64,000 bases of DNA, from contig NC_063079.1 of NCBI RefSeq assembly GCF_022605165.1, forward strand, positions 506,001 to 570,000. Direction: 5' to 3'. This stretch comes from Purpureocillium takamizusanense. Taxonomy: Eukaryota; Ascomycota; Sordariomycetes; Hypocreales; Ophiocordycipitaceae. Every line of letters begins with the position of its first letter. The stretch's first letter is position 1. Below the pieces are notes generated by a model. The model was not told the origin of the DNA. It saw nothing but the letters and a program-made list of their open reading frames with translations, and searched no databases. This document shows, piece by piece, positions 44,548 to 55,788 of the stretch. Position numbers and translations under genes: made by a program.

Positions 44548-45555
44548 TGACCGATGAACAGTGGAACCTACCGTGTATGCTGCGCCATCTACAACTTGCA
44601 GCGAAATTTGGTCTGGGCAAGGGCGTTTGGAATGGGGCGGGGACACTTTTGGAATTGCAGTAGCACATATAAGGCGCGGCAAGGGGAGACCGAGGATAGC
44701 GGTCCGCTGAAGACAGCATCAAGAGTCCCGTGGCCCTAGAAAGAACCGCGGGTAAGGCGCCGAAAGATATGAGAGTTGGGAGGGCGGCCTGTTCAGTCAC
44801 CATGATCTATGCAATAATGAACCTCTGGGCGTCAAATTCACGGACGCTCTTCTTCTTCCCCCCGCTGTGTCTTCCTTCTGCGCGGCGCTTCCCGTCAGGA
44901 CGTAGCCCCTTCGGTTGGCCATCAACTTGATACCGTTTCGCAGAAACGTCGTCGAGTAATGCGTGTGGCTTCTTGACGCCCTCTCAGGCGTACACCCGTG
45001 TATCCTGCTGAAGTCGCTGACCTCGACTTGGCCTGGACGAGCCTCTAGGGAAACAAAGTGAGGATTCGCTTTGGCTGTCATTGTGCAGTTGGGTGGTGGT
45101 GACCCTCGGTGCGTAGCAAACGGCAAACCATCAAAGGTCCTGCGATCGGGACTTTTGAGATTTCAAGCCTCCCGCAACCGTCAACTACATAGCACCAAGT
45201 AATCCAGTAATGACTGGTACAGTACTAAGCCTATACTGTAGATCCGCACCAGATTACGGAGTAGTTCCTTCACAAAGGGTGGCGACAATGAAGGTGTGAA
45301 TGGCTGCCCATCTCGATCTCGACCTGTTCAATGGTTCGAAAGGAGGTGTAAGCGCAGGCCAGCGCACGACGAGGCGTTGAAAGAGACAGGCAGGAGCCCC
45401 GTCCTGTGCATAGCCTTGGGCAATCCATATCAAGTAGAAGGGACTTTGAAACAGCATACTGGCCTACAAAGTACATGAAGGCAGGCGACCATCCTTTCGC
45501 CTCTGGAAACAAAGGGCCTTGGTGTAAAGACCAGAAGCAGAGGCTCCGACGGCGA
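44548..45555. other. Intergenic, no gene seen
   Basis: Short open frames only. The right end is the promoter of the nucleotidyltransferase-like gene. Confidence 0.5.
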
Positions 45556-45565
45556 TATATAAAAA
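45556..45565 (+). promoter_or_regulatory. TATA box
   Basis: TATATAAAAA, 128-137 bp upstream of the ATG at 45693. It is the strongest TATA match in the window. Confidence 0.55.
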
Positions 45566-45692
45566 GGTAAGTGGACTTGGCTGCCCCTTCTGCTTGATTC
45601 AAAATCTGTACCCAGAAACACTTCGACCGCATCCTCAGCTGTTACCACATCTCTCTAATCCACTTACACGTTGTGTCTTCGCCCCAACAAAA

Positions 45693-46455
45693 ATGATCCA
45701 GGAACGCCTCAACGACGCTGCCATCGCCCTGCATCGGGTGTTGGGCCGAGAACACATACGCTTTGGCATCTTTGGGGGGTACGCCATCGGAGCCACCGGC
45801 GGTGTCCGCGAGAGCAAGGGGGTTGACTGCTTGGTTTCGGCGTCCAAGGCTCAGATCATGCAGCTCTTGACCAGCCGCCACGGCTTCCAAGCGATCCCCT
45901 CCCGGAGTCGACAAGAAGACCATGTAGCCTTCCAATGGTCTGACCGCCCCGACGGACGGGATGCTGTTGTGGTGGCAATGTATTTCGAAAGGTTCCCAGG
46001 TGAGTGGAACCCAAACATATATAGGTTCTCGTCATAGCGGGAAACGCTAATTGGTATTCCCTCTGTCTCCAGGATCACGACACGCCCTGGGCGCCGGCGC
46101 TTGCAACCACGTGGCCATCCACGGTCGTTCCCTCGGCCCCGGCACGAGTTCCTTCCTCAAGCCCTTCCTTCTCTTCAAGAGCAAGCTCTGTGCCGCGGCG
46201 ACGAGGGTTAGTCTCCACGACTCGGTCGATCTGAGGCTGTTGGCCCGCAGGCACGGGGCCGTCATCAAGTGTCATGCCAAGGAGCTCAACTTGGAGCACG
46301 TGGGATTGGCCATGAAGCGGTACCCCGATTTGGGACGACTGTTCGAGGGGCTCGGGGTCGACGTGCAAAAGGCGATGGGGAGGGCGCAGCATCTCGATCC
46401 GCACCATCTTCCTCGTCCGGCTTCTGGGGATGTTCAAAGGGGGCTCCTTGGATAG
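45693..46455 (+). CDS. Small nucleotidyltransferase-like protein
   Basis: Two exons (45693-45999, 46073-46455; 73-bp intron) give 229 residues. The N-terminus resembles the fungal nucleotidyltransferase-fold group related to AbiEii-type proteins: a helix, then FGIFGGYAIGATGG (the G-G-x-A loop) and SKGVDCLVSAS, where one expects the metal-binding D-x-D; here only D-C-L is present, so catalysis is doubtful. The second half contains FLKPFLLFKSKLCAAATR and a KHSVD-like stretch (HDSVDLRLLARRHG), as in relatives where a Lys after the loop precedes a helical domain. Bacterial members are toxin or resistance NTases; fungal ones are scattered, often lineage-specific, and uncharacterised. Clear TATA box at 45556. 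Confidence 0.6.
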
Positions 46456-47582
46456 TTTTTTTTTTTCACACAATTGTTCATGGCTTGCGATCTTGTTCCT
46501 TGGCCTAGACGGCCCGGCGACTAGAATAGTGGCGGAGAGAAGAGGCACACACATTCCACAGCACGCAGCTTTGATGGCGTTGTGCAAGAGGTCCCCCTCC
46601 CTTCACCGGAAGCGTGGACACCTTGCACGCTCATGGTGGTCCTGACGCTGCAAAAAGATTCCCATCGCGTTACGGTGCAAAATCACGTTTTGTATGAATG
46701 CATATCAAGTGACCATGGATAGCCGACATGGATGTGGACCGTTAGATCTGTTTTGAGTATACATTGCGCTTACACCAACGGGGCGACGCCAAAACACTAA
46801 AGAAAGTCTTGACATCACGTTGACTCCGGCGCGGAGACGCCCTCGAGCTAGGTATGTACGTCACGACTCAGGGCCACGCCCGTTGACATCGTCTTGTCTC
46901 CATCTCGATCGACTTTTAGATGCTGAAAGAACGCGGGGAACGAATTGCTTAGGAGCTGCGCGAGAACTTTGACGCGAGGTACGTTTTGTTCGTTTGTTCG
47001 TCGGGAGGGGGGGGTCTGGCTGAATGACTGACATGCGGCTCGTTCGGTGTATAATGGTCGGATTTAGCGGTGGCAACACACGAATAGCTGATTCGGCGAC
47101 TGACAGGCAACACATCTTCTATTCACGACGCGTAAAAGACATTCTCGATGGAAAACCAAAGTGGTCTGGCCTGGATGAAAAGTCTGAACGACTGCAAGAC
47201 ACTTAGTGTCCATCCACCTGGTCAAGGCTCCTTTCTTTCTTGACTCTCTGTAGCGAAGCGTGTTTGGAGTTGTCGGCACATAGCTCGTGGCGAAAATGAG
47301 ATTATCGTATCATTGAGAATCTGCCTCCTGAGGGCAGGCAAGGCAGCGCCGAACTCGGGTCCTGCATCCGCCACTTGGCTCTGCTACGACTGTCGCTCTC
47401 ACTCCTACAAACATATATACACTAACGTGACATGAGCGTGCCATGACAAACCCCAGAGACCCTCACCGTCAATCATGCAAATGAAGCCGTGCGCCGCCCA
47501 TGATGTTTGACGCCAGATAAAATAGGTACCCAATGCAAACTCCCCCTCGCCCCGGAGACCCGCGTAATATTGCCTCCAGCGC
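46456..47582. other. Intergenic, no gene seen
   Basis: About 1.1 kb between the stop of the nucleotidyltransferase-like gene and the stop of mtr4. No family resemblance in any frame. Confidence 0.5.
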
Positions 47583-50500
47583 TTACAGGTACAGACTCTG
47601 TGCGGCAACAATGTCTCTGCGCACCTTCTGCAGACTCTCCTCAAACTTCTTCGTCAGGTCATCGTTGCCCATGACCTTGGCGGCCTGGGCCATCTGCCGC
47701 AGTAGCTCCTCCAGCCGGCGGAACAGGCGGATGAGCGAGCCCTCATACGTGTTTGTCATTTTGCTTCATCATGTTAGCCGCTGACGGTGCAAAGTCGTCT
47801 CACGATACCAAGGCAACTTACCAGATCTCAGAGAACGGCCGGCCGTTAGCCCATGCGTAAACCGTCTCCATCAACTGCCATTTCAGGCTCTGCACGTAAT
47901 CTTCCTCGTTCACATCCAGCTTGCACTCCTGGCTGACCTTGGCCACGATGCGTGCCTTGGCCAGGACTTCGCGGTACGGCTTCTGCAGCTCTTCCTTTAG
48001 TGCCTGTGTCTCCACCTTTTCGTCAAAGATGAAGCAGCTCAGGATAGAGGCGATCGTCTCCGGCGTCAGTTCGTTGAAGAAGCGATCGAACAGCAGTTCT
48101 GACAAGAGCAGCTCGTGGCCCTCGGTCGACGAGATCTCGCAGGCGACTCGCGCCTTAAGTTGCACGACCTCGGCGTCGTTGATGAACCCAAGACGCCGCA
48201 AGACGCGCTTGCGCGATTTGAGCTCGTCCATCTGCGCGATGCTGTGCGCCTTGGCAATGGCCTTCTTCTTCTCCTTGACCTTCTCCGAGACCTGCACCTT
48301 GGCGTGGTATTGGTCCCAGAGCGAGGGCAACAGCGGCGACAGATGCAGCGGGTTGGACAGGAGCCGAGACTCAAGCACCTCGATCTTGCGCAGAAGCTTC
48401 TTGAAGGATTCGTCCGTAATGTCCATGTTTTCAATCGGGTCGAGGATCGGCACGCCGTCAGGAAACCTACGCTTGACTTCGGCGAGAGACTTGAATGCGG
48501 TTTCTTTGTCCTCATCGGTCTTCAGGCCATCCTTGGGCAGGAAGATGCGAATCTGACTAATGGCCTTGACGCATCTTAGCAGGCAAGGCACAGTCTCGTA
48601 AATGACTTCTTCGTCTCCGTTGGCCGGCACTAGACCGGGCTGCATCTCCGCCGAGGGGTGGCTCAGAGACACCGCGGAGCTGGACGCCGACAGGGGTAGC
48701 AAGACTTGCACAACATAAGACTCTTGCGGGGCATGTTCGGGTTCACCAAGCTTAGGCGCCTTGCGGAGCTCATGTTTGACAATGACGCCCCAGCCAAAGT
48801 CCTGGCCGCCGGCCACGTTGTCAGGGGACACCTTGGGGTTGTAGATCTGCACCAGCCGGCCGGGCTGCAGGTACTCGATGCTATGCTGAGGATGTTGAAT
48901 GACGGCGCGCATGTCGGCCGTGTACGTGTTGAGCTGTTGGCGGATTTGATAGTAGTCCTTGATGGTGGCCTCGTCTGGGATCGCAAGGGAGTCCCGTTCC
49001 TGCTGCAAGGTCATAAGCTCCTTTTCCAGGGCTGGCACGCTCGCCGCGTTCTGAAATTGGTGGAAGCACCGCTCGAGCATGAATTCTGGCGAGATGGCTT
49101 CGATTCGCAACAGGTTGAGAATCATGTTGTAGCCCAGGTAGAACGCCGAGTTCAGCCTGTCCTGGTGGCCTGTGACGATTTCCTTGGCCACTTCCGGCTC
49201 CAGCTTGTCGTCGATCATCATGAGAACAAGACCACGGGCATCTAGACCACGTCGTCCAGCTCGACCAGCCATCTGAATGTACTCGGACGAAGTGATGGGT
49301 CGCCTCTTGACGCCATCCCACTTGGTGACCTGCGTGAAGATGACCGTCTTGGCTGGCATGTTGAGGCCGATAGAAAAGGTCTCCGTGGCGAAAAGCACCT
49401 TGATCAGGGATTCTTGGAATAGGATCTCGATGGTCTCCTTCAAAATCGGCAGCAACCCGGAATGATGAACGCCGACGCCACGCTTGAGAAGTGGCAACAA
49501 GTGCACGATCTGGGGCAGTTCGCGGTCCTCCTCTGACAAGCTGTCAATGGCGCTCCTAAAGACCTTTTCGACCATGGCCTGCTCCGAGTCGTCATTGAAG
49601 TCGAGATTTCCAACCTTGATCGCGAGGTCCTCGACCTCCCTTTTGCTGAAATTGAAGACGATGACAGGGTTGAACTTCTTCTTGATGGTCATCTTGATGA
49701 TTTTGTAAATGTCCGATCCCTCATCGGGACCGCCGCCTTTGTTCGTCTTCTTGTTCTTGCCCTTGCCCTTGAGCTTAGCGTTGATGTCGTTTGATTGAGC
49801 GCCCTTACGGTCCTCTACTTCCTGCATGACGGTGTTAAAGTTGCTCTCATTGAAGTTACCCTTCTCGTCAACCACCATCCGCGCACCCTTTCCACCACAC
49901 GGGTAGAAGTAGTTTTGCAGTGGCGTCGGTCGGAAGTCCGTGTAGACGACGTGGCACGCTTGATGATGTATCTTGGCGATCCATTCGGCAAACTGAAAGG
50001 CGTTGGGAATAGTGGCCGAGAGGAAAACATAGCGGACCTTGTCGGGAAGCATGATGATGGTCTCCTCCCAGACAACGCCACGAGTCTTGTCGCGCATATA
50101 GTGGATCTCGTCGAAAACGACCCATCCCACCTCGCGCATAATCTCGGAGCCGCGGTATAACATAGATCGCAGAATCTCCGTCGTCATAACCAGGCAACTG
50201 GCGGTGGGGTTGATGGTGACATCGCCCGTCATGAGGCCGACGTCGCCGAAGATGGCGTCAAAGTCTCGGAACTTTTGGTTGCTCAGGGCCTTAATAGGGC
50301 TCGTGTAAATGACCCTCTGGTTCCGCTTGAGGCACTGCGCGATGGCGTACTCGGCGACGACCGTCTTGCCGGCACTCGTGTGCGCCGACACCAATACACT
50401 CTCCTCGCGCTCAATCGACGCCACTGACAGGCTCTGGAAAGGGTCGAGTTTGAAATTCCACGTCCGCGCCGGCTCTTCGGGCGACTTGTGCTCCGACAGC

Positions 50501-50928
50501 GGCACGTATTCGTAGTCCAGGTCCGGCGGCAGCGCGACTTGGTGCTGGATGTTGTGTGACAGCACGAGAGAGGATTCCTGCGGCAGCAGCGTCGTGGCTC
50601 CGGCGACTTCTCTCGACTCGGCCGTCTGGAAGGTATCAGTCAAAACGGGCCCCACGCCGTCCTCCTTTTTCCTCCGCTTCTTGTCTTGCTGACTGGGTGT
50701 GTCCGAGTCTTCTTCATCGGACTCGTCGTCTTTGGATGTCGTCTCGTTGGCGTCCATGTCCTCGTCGTCAGCGGGCTGCTTCTGCTCGGTCGATGCGCCA
50801 TTCATGGCCTCGTCGGCTTTTCTCTTCTTGGTCTTGTCGCGGTTGCGCGGGCACTGTGGCACCTGCTCCTCCTCGCTGTCGCTTTGAGGGCCAGGCTTGC
50901 CCTCAAACACGTCGAACATGTCATCCAT
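47583..50928 (-). CDS. mtr4: ATP-dependent RNA helicase Mtr4/Dob1
   Basis: Two exons (50928-47822, 47763-47583; 58-bp intron with GTAAGT and CTAAC) give 1095 residues, normal for Mtr4. An acidic N-terminus precedes the DExH core: FQSLSVASIEREESVLVSAHTSAGKT (motif I, Lys in AGKT), YTSPIKALSNQKFRDF (Ia), VFDEIHYMRD (II, DEIH), LSATIPNAFQFAEW (III), then the second RecA domain with LFATETFSIGLNMPAKTV and QMAGRAGRRGLDARG (VI). The arch/KOW insert includes FGWGVIVKHELRKAP, and the C-terminal DSHCT domain ends in the short last exon (MTNTYEGSLIRLFRRLEELL, QSLYL end). It unwinds RNA for the nuclear exosome, as the TRAMP helicase. Divergent from cox8 by about 600 bp. The last exon carries the universal DSHCT end, so the stop inside the intron read-through at 47818 is not the true end. 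Confidence 0.96.
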
Positions 50929-51525
50929 GTTGGGCCACTGTCGGCTTGCCGCCGGGGGTCGCGCGGTTAAATCAGTCGAAGCTGCTTCTTACGGGCGGTG
51001 CGCTCGGAAAGATATGCCAAATTCCAGGGTCGCTATGCAAAGTTTCTGTCGTCTGGCGTCCAGGGGTGCGAATGCGCCAGCAAATTAATGGTGTCCACGT
51101 AAACGCAAACGCAGCTGCAAGCTGCAAAATCGGCGATGCGTCGCAGGTGGTGGGCAGGCCAGGCTCAAAAAAAGACGTGGGCTGGCTGGGGGAGACCGCG
51201 GCAGAAAGAAAATCGTCAGGCCCCGGGCGTAGGCGGTGAGCTAGTTGGTGCATCTCGATTCTTTGGCTTCCTCCGCCTGTTCCTCAAGCCCGAACTTGAC
51301 CCAATCATCGGACGTTTACGACAGGTGATGGCGCACGTGACCCAATTGAGCCAAGCCTTTTGCTTTTGACCTCATTCGATTATCCTTACCTCGGATACCG
51401 TCACGACCTCTGTACGCATCAAAGATCTCAAACCATTCGTCGCGATCCGCTCCGCTCTTCCAAGGTGAGCGCGCGCCTCTCCGACACACGCCCAAGCACC
51501 CATCAAGCTAATTGACCGCCCGCAG
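50929..51525. promoter_or_regulatory. Divergent promoter of mtr4 and cox8
   Basis: 597 bp between the two start codons. No other gene seen. It must drive both housekeeping genes. Confidence 0.4.
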
Positions 51526-51823
51526 ATGCTCTCCCGCGCCGCCGCCCGCACGACGACGTCGCTTGTCTCCCGCCGAGGCTTCCACGCCACCCGGGCTCGC
51601 ATGTCCTCGCCGTACCACTACCCCGAGGGCCCCTACACCAACATCCCCTTCAACCCGCGCAGCAAGTACTTCGGTCTCGGCTTCTGGTCCTTCATGGCCA
51701 CGGGCTTCCTCGCTCCCTTTGGCATTGCCGGTGCGTCTGCGCGCTTTTGCCCCTCGAGGCCCGCCGAATCCGTTTCACCCGCTGACAGGCAGTTCAGTCT
51801 ACCAGACCTACAAGGAGCAGTAA
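51526..51823 (+). CDS. cox8: Cytochrome c oxidase subunit VIII (mammalian VIIc)
   Basis: Two exons (51526-51730, 51798-51823; 67-bp intron) give only 76 residues, the usual size. An Arg-rich mitochondrial presequence with cleavage near RRGFHATRAR is followed by the conserved SPYHYPEGPYTNIPF, then a single membrane helix (YFGLGFWSFMATGFLAPFGIA) and the short tail VYQTYKEQ supplied by the second exon. It is a small structural subunit of respiratory complex IV in the inner mitochondrial membrane. The intron splits the last membrane-tail codon (G|TC), and without it the protein would run on into unrelated sequence. Confidence 0.93.
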
Positions 51824-52131
51824 GCTTGAGACGGAAATCTGGGTGGCTTGTTCAAGGCGAGGAAGATATTGTTTGGAGCAGCTGTCCCGGCATATTCGAT
51901 AGACTGTTGGGCAGCGGTCGATATCACTGTAAACAAAGTTCCATTTGTCAGCCCGAATCGATACGATCGACACGTGCCGTGCTTAGCCACATTCGAAACC
52001 GATATGACGCCCTGCGATATGCAAATTCGTGCTTCATTCACGGCGTCGCGCCCCAAGACAATGGGCTGGAATACAAATGCGACTGGGGTATTGCTATATG
52101 CAGATGAAGTGTACATGTAAAGTGGCTCTGA

Positions 52132-53937
52132 TCATAGCCACGACCCATCTCGTTTGCCTCGGCGATGCGTCGACCCGTCCCACTTACCCCATGGCGACTT
52201 CATGTCCTTGTCTTGGATGATGTTGTCGAATATGGCATGCATGAATTGCTGGCGCTCCGGTGGTATGTCCCACCGCTGGGACATGGCATCAAACGTCTGC
52301 ACCACAGCCTCAGTCGATGAGCACTTTTTGACAGCCCTCAAAGCCCATATGACGACCCAGCGATCGATTCGGAAGGCCTTGGCGTGCTCATCGCGAGCCT
52401 GGTATAGTGCAGACAAGACGCCCTGGAGCCTCTGCTCGCTCCAATCGGAGCCGGAGAAGCCACCGTGCATGTAGAACCCTTTAAAGAGCGCAAGGAAGAT
52501 GGTCGGGTGTATCGGTACTTTTAGATGCTTCATCTCGTCGAGATACTGGGCGACTTTGTTGAGATTGCCCACCCTGGTGGCGTAGTGCTGCACCAGCAGC
52601 TTATATGTATGCAGGTCTGGCGTGAGCCGTACGTTTGTCTGCAGCTTCTCTCTGAGCTCCGGGTGCTGCTTGCCGACCTTAGTGAACATCATAAGGACCC
52701 TCGTGATGACTTTGTTCATCATGTAATCGCGCTGTGGCATTTCGGAGGCGAGGGCGTGGCCTTTCTTCATCCGCTCGTAGGTTTCTTCCGCCGCCTCCTC
52801 CTCGCCGCACCGCAAAAGACCGGAGATGACACAATTGAGCACAACCGTGTCAATCATTTCGCCAGACTCTACCATCTCCTTGTAGGCGGCGCGTATGCCT
52901 CCAGAGTCGAGCTTCAAGCCAAAGTAGTGAATGAGACTGACGTGGTGGAACCGGTTGAACTCGATGCCCCGCTTCTCCATCTCCTTGTATATCATGTCCG
53001 CGAGCGTGAAGTTGCCCGCCTTTGCCGCAACGTCGAAAAGCACATTGAATGTGACGTCGTTTCCCAGAACGTTTGCCTCCTTTTCCATTTCTCTCCAGAG
53101 CCGCAAGGCTGACTCCATCTCTTGTGCCGTCGTTCGAGCGGCATATTTGGTGGCGAAGGCGAGGGCGAAATTCCAGTGCGATCGTCGCAGGGTGAGGCCA
53201 GCGTTCTTGACGTCGGCAAGGAGCGCAAAGTAGCGAAGCATCGACTCCATGTCTCGTTTTCTTGGCGTGCCCATGACCTTCAATAGTCGATTCCTCCATT
53301 GCCAAGTCAAACGCAGCATTCGTGGTTCAGGCAGCTCGCCGTATAGCTTGTATATCGCGTCCAGGGACACCCGATTGGGGTGGCGCAGCCTCTGCCCGAT
53401 GGCCGCGTAGAGCCGCGCAAGCCGCTGCTGGGTATTGTCGGTGATTCTGAGCGTTTCGTCACGGGAAGGATACTCCACATCGTGTTTCTTGTCGGACACG
53501 CGCAGGTTTGGTCCGTCGGGCATGGCGTAGCCCCTCCGATACGGATCGCGATGGAAGTCGAAGTGCTCCTCCGCAGTGCCCTCGTCTCTACCGTCAACAA
53601 ATGACAAAAGCTGTTTGGTGTTGTGCGCCGGCAATGGCGCCTGTCGATGGGCCATTGGTTTCGAGCCGGAGGCAACCGCCGTGGCGACGCTGTACTGCCG
53701 CACGTCCTGCCGGGAAGGACGCAGCTGGCAGTCTCTGGGGACGGGCATAAAGGTTGATAGCAGCCATATTGAGGTCCTCGGGCAAGTCGTCGGTTGCGCA
53801 AGGACTTTTGCTGGAGGCGTCGGCCTGTTGCAGAAGGTCCTCTGGGATGTCGTCTGGACGGACCTCAGGGTCGCCCTCGGACGGTTTGCGAGGACCGCGC
53901 CGCAGACGGACCCGTCCACTCGACTGCGTATTTTCAT
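52132..53937 (-). CDS. Mitochondrial pentatricopeptide-repeat protein
   Basis: Intronless, 601 residues. The first 90 residues are Arg-, Ser- and Thr-rich with few acids, as a mitochondrial presequence would be. From about residue 200 there are helical hairpin repeats of 35 residues, for example ALRLWREMEKEANVLGNDV, TFNVLFDVAAKAGNFTLADM (then YKEMEKRGIEFNRF), and later HTYKLLVQHYATRVGNLNKV. PPR proteins bind organelle RNA and act in processing, stability or translation of mitochondrial transcripts. No extra catalytic domain is seen. Which RNA it serves is unknown. It is divergent from rsm25 upstream and lies tail to tail with cox8. Confidence 0.82.
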   Translation of the reverse strand: MKIRSRVDGSVCGAVLANRPRATLRSVQTTSQRTFCNRPTPPAKVLAQPTTCPRTSIWLLSTFMPVPRDCQLRPSRQDVRQYSVATAVASGSKPMAHRQAPLPAHNTKQLLSFVDGRDEGTAEEHFDFHRDPYRRGYAMPDGPNLRVSDKKHDVEYPSRDETLRITDNTQQRLARLYAAIGQRLRHPNRVSLDAIYKLYGELPEPRMLRLTWQWRNRLLKVMGTPRKRDMESMLRYFALLADVKNAGLTLRRSHWNFALAFATKYAARTTAQEMESALRLWREMEKEANVLGNDVTFNVLFDVAAKAGNFTLADMIYKEMEKRGIEFNRFHHVSLIHYFGLKLDSGGIRAAYKEMVESGEMIDTVVLNCVISGLLRCGEEEAAEETYERMKKGHALASEMPQRDYMMNKVITRVLMMFTKVGKQHPELREKLQTNVRLTPDLHTYKLLVQHYATRVGNLNKVAQYLDEMKHLKVPIHPTIFLALFKGFYMHGGFSGSDWSEQRLQGVLSALYQARDEHAKAFRIDRWVVIWALRAVKKCSSTEAVVQTFDAMSQRWDIPPERQQFMHAIFDNIIQDKDMKSPWGKWDGSTHRRGKRDGSWL

Positions 53938-54866
53938 GGGTCGTTCCTCATTGTGGCCCGGACGTCACAAAGAGAGTTTCTCGCGCGGCGACGGTCGGCG
54001 TCCAGGGTGTTGAGCGCTGGGTGCTTGAATAGTCCAAGTTGCCTACGATTTTGGCGAGCTGTCGAACGAATTGGGGGTGGGGCCGCCGACGGAAAAAGCG
54101 TCTCTGCCGCTGGGTACGTTAGCGCGCCCAGCGTCCAGCTCATTATACCTAGGTGCGCACTTTCAAGTAGCGGGCTCATCCAGGGTAACTGGCTGGCAGG
54201 CGGCTCCCCAGCACGTTGAAAACTTGACGGCATCACAATAAGCACGGCCGAAGTCTCGAAAACCTATGGATAATGTGTGGGGCGACCTGTGATGTCTTTT
54301 TTTTAAACTCTGATGTGTTCAATGTGCGACATCCTTAGCCATACTGAAGATCTAGTTTCAATTGGAAAAATACAGCCTTGAATCAAGTTCGGTGACACTC
54401 TCTAGCTAGTGGCTGGATCTCATTCATTTACATAACAATATTTTCTCACAAACGAAATCCCTATTAATAAAAACAAGAATGCCGTTCCTGTGAGTAAAGG
54501 GCCAGCTTCTCTTCTTCCAGGTTTCCTTTAAACTCATACAGGGCCACTCTATACATATCGTAAATAACCAGCGTCGCGAGGTACGGAGTAGGAGAGCCCA
54601 CGTATAGCGAGCTCGCGGCGCTGCAAGTCTAAAAGGCGGCCCGGCCAGTCGGCAATACGATTCGCCGGCACCCCAAAATTTCCCGGCGACCAGCAACGCA
54701 TGCGATCGCGACACACCACCAGCAACGCAGCCCGGCTCACAAACACCGCAGAACGATCCGCCAATTGCTCCGAAAAGGACAGACCGCAGCACGGATCCGA
54801 GTGCGACGACTCGTCTACAGCATCCAGACTCGACAGCGGGCTCTAGCGACAAGGACAGCAGCGGCC
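53938..54866. promoter_or_regulatory. Divergent region between the PPR gene and rsm25
   Basis: About 930 bp without a supported gene. An in-frame upstream ATG for rsm25 lies at 54765, and a T8 run occurs near 54,297. Confidence 0.35.
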
Positions 54867-55714
54867 ATGGGCCGACAGATACGACCCGCGGGGGTCCTCA
54901 AGGCCGTCGCCCAGGAACTCAGCCAGCCGATGATGCCGGGGCATTTCGTCGCGCAGCCGCCCTGGTATCAGGTCATGACCTCGGTACCGCCTGCTGAGAC
55001 ACTGGTGCGGAACGTCACGCCGCGGCACCGCATGCCCGACCCCAAAAGCACGCGGCCCAAGAAGCTCTACCGCCCGCAGCGCATCGTCTACGTCGAGGAC
55101 GCGCTTCGCACCGACTTCTACAAGGACCACCCGTGGGAGCTGGCCCGGCCGCGCATCGTTCTCGAGCTGGACGGCAAGGACCACCAGCTCTGCGACTGGA
55201 GCAAGGGGCTGCGGCAGCCGGGTATGCCCCTGTCGGGCGAGTGGTGAGTACCTTGTTGTGCAGGGCGCAACGCTTTGGCTTTTGCCCCCTCTCTATCCAC
55301 GCCAGCTGGGACTAACGGGAAACGAAATGCAGCGTCATACAACGTCAGCTGTGGTTGATGCAAAACGAAAAGATGAGCAAGCGAAAAGCGTACGACGTCG
55401 TCCGGCGCGAGTTCTATAGGCTGCGGCAGGCCGAGGAGATTGAGAAGCGCGTGGCCATCGAAGAGGCCCGCCACGTGGGCGCCTACTTTGGCAAATCGAG
55501 GCTGGATGTGGGCATGCAGCTCGAGGATCAGGAATTCGAGAACTGGAAGATCTGGGCCGGCAAAATGACGGCCGAACGCGAGGCCAAGGCAAACGCGGAG
55601 GTTGCGACGTTCGAAATGGAGGACGACGCCGAGACGGAGACGGAGACGGAGACGGCTTCGGAGGACGCAGAAAAAACAACCGAAGGGGAACCCGTAGCCG
55701 CAACAAAGGCATGA
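54867..55714 (+). CDS. rsm25: Mitochondrial ribosomal protein mS23 (Rsm25)
   Basis: Two exons (54867-55243, 55333-55714; 89-bp intron) give 252 residues. It begins with the family signature [18 protein letters not shown], followed by [18 protein letters not shown], the basic [19 protein letters not shown] and [16 protein letters not shown]; after the intron [19 protein letters not shown] continues into a helical region with [17 protein letters not shown]. The C-terminus is a low-complexity acidic run of Thr-Glu repeats. It is a small-subunit protein of the mitoribosome. An upstream in-frame ATG at 54765 would add 34 residues rich in Arg; the ATG at 54867 matches the known family start. The splice joins GE-C-VIQRQ. 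Confidence 0.93.
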
Positions 55715-55788
55715 GAAGCGCCGCTAGAGAGCGCCGGCCTGTATATAACCATGTACAACCAAAATGTATCAAGAAACAATCGCGCTTG

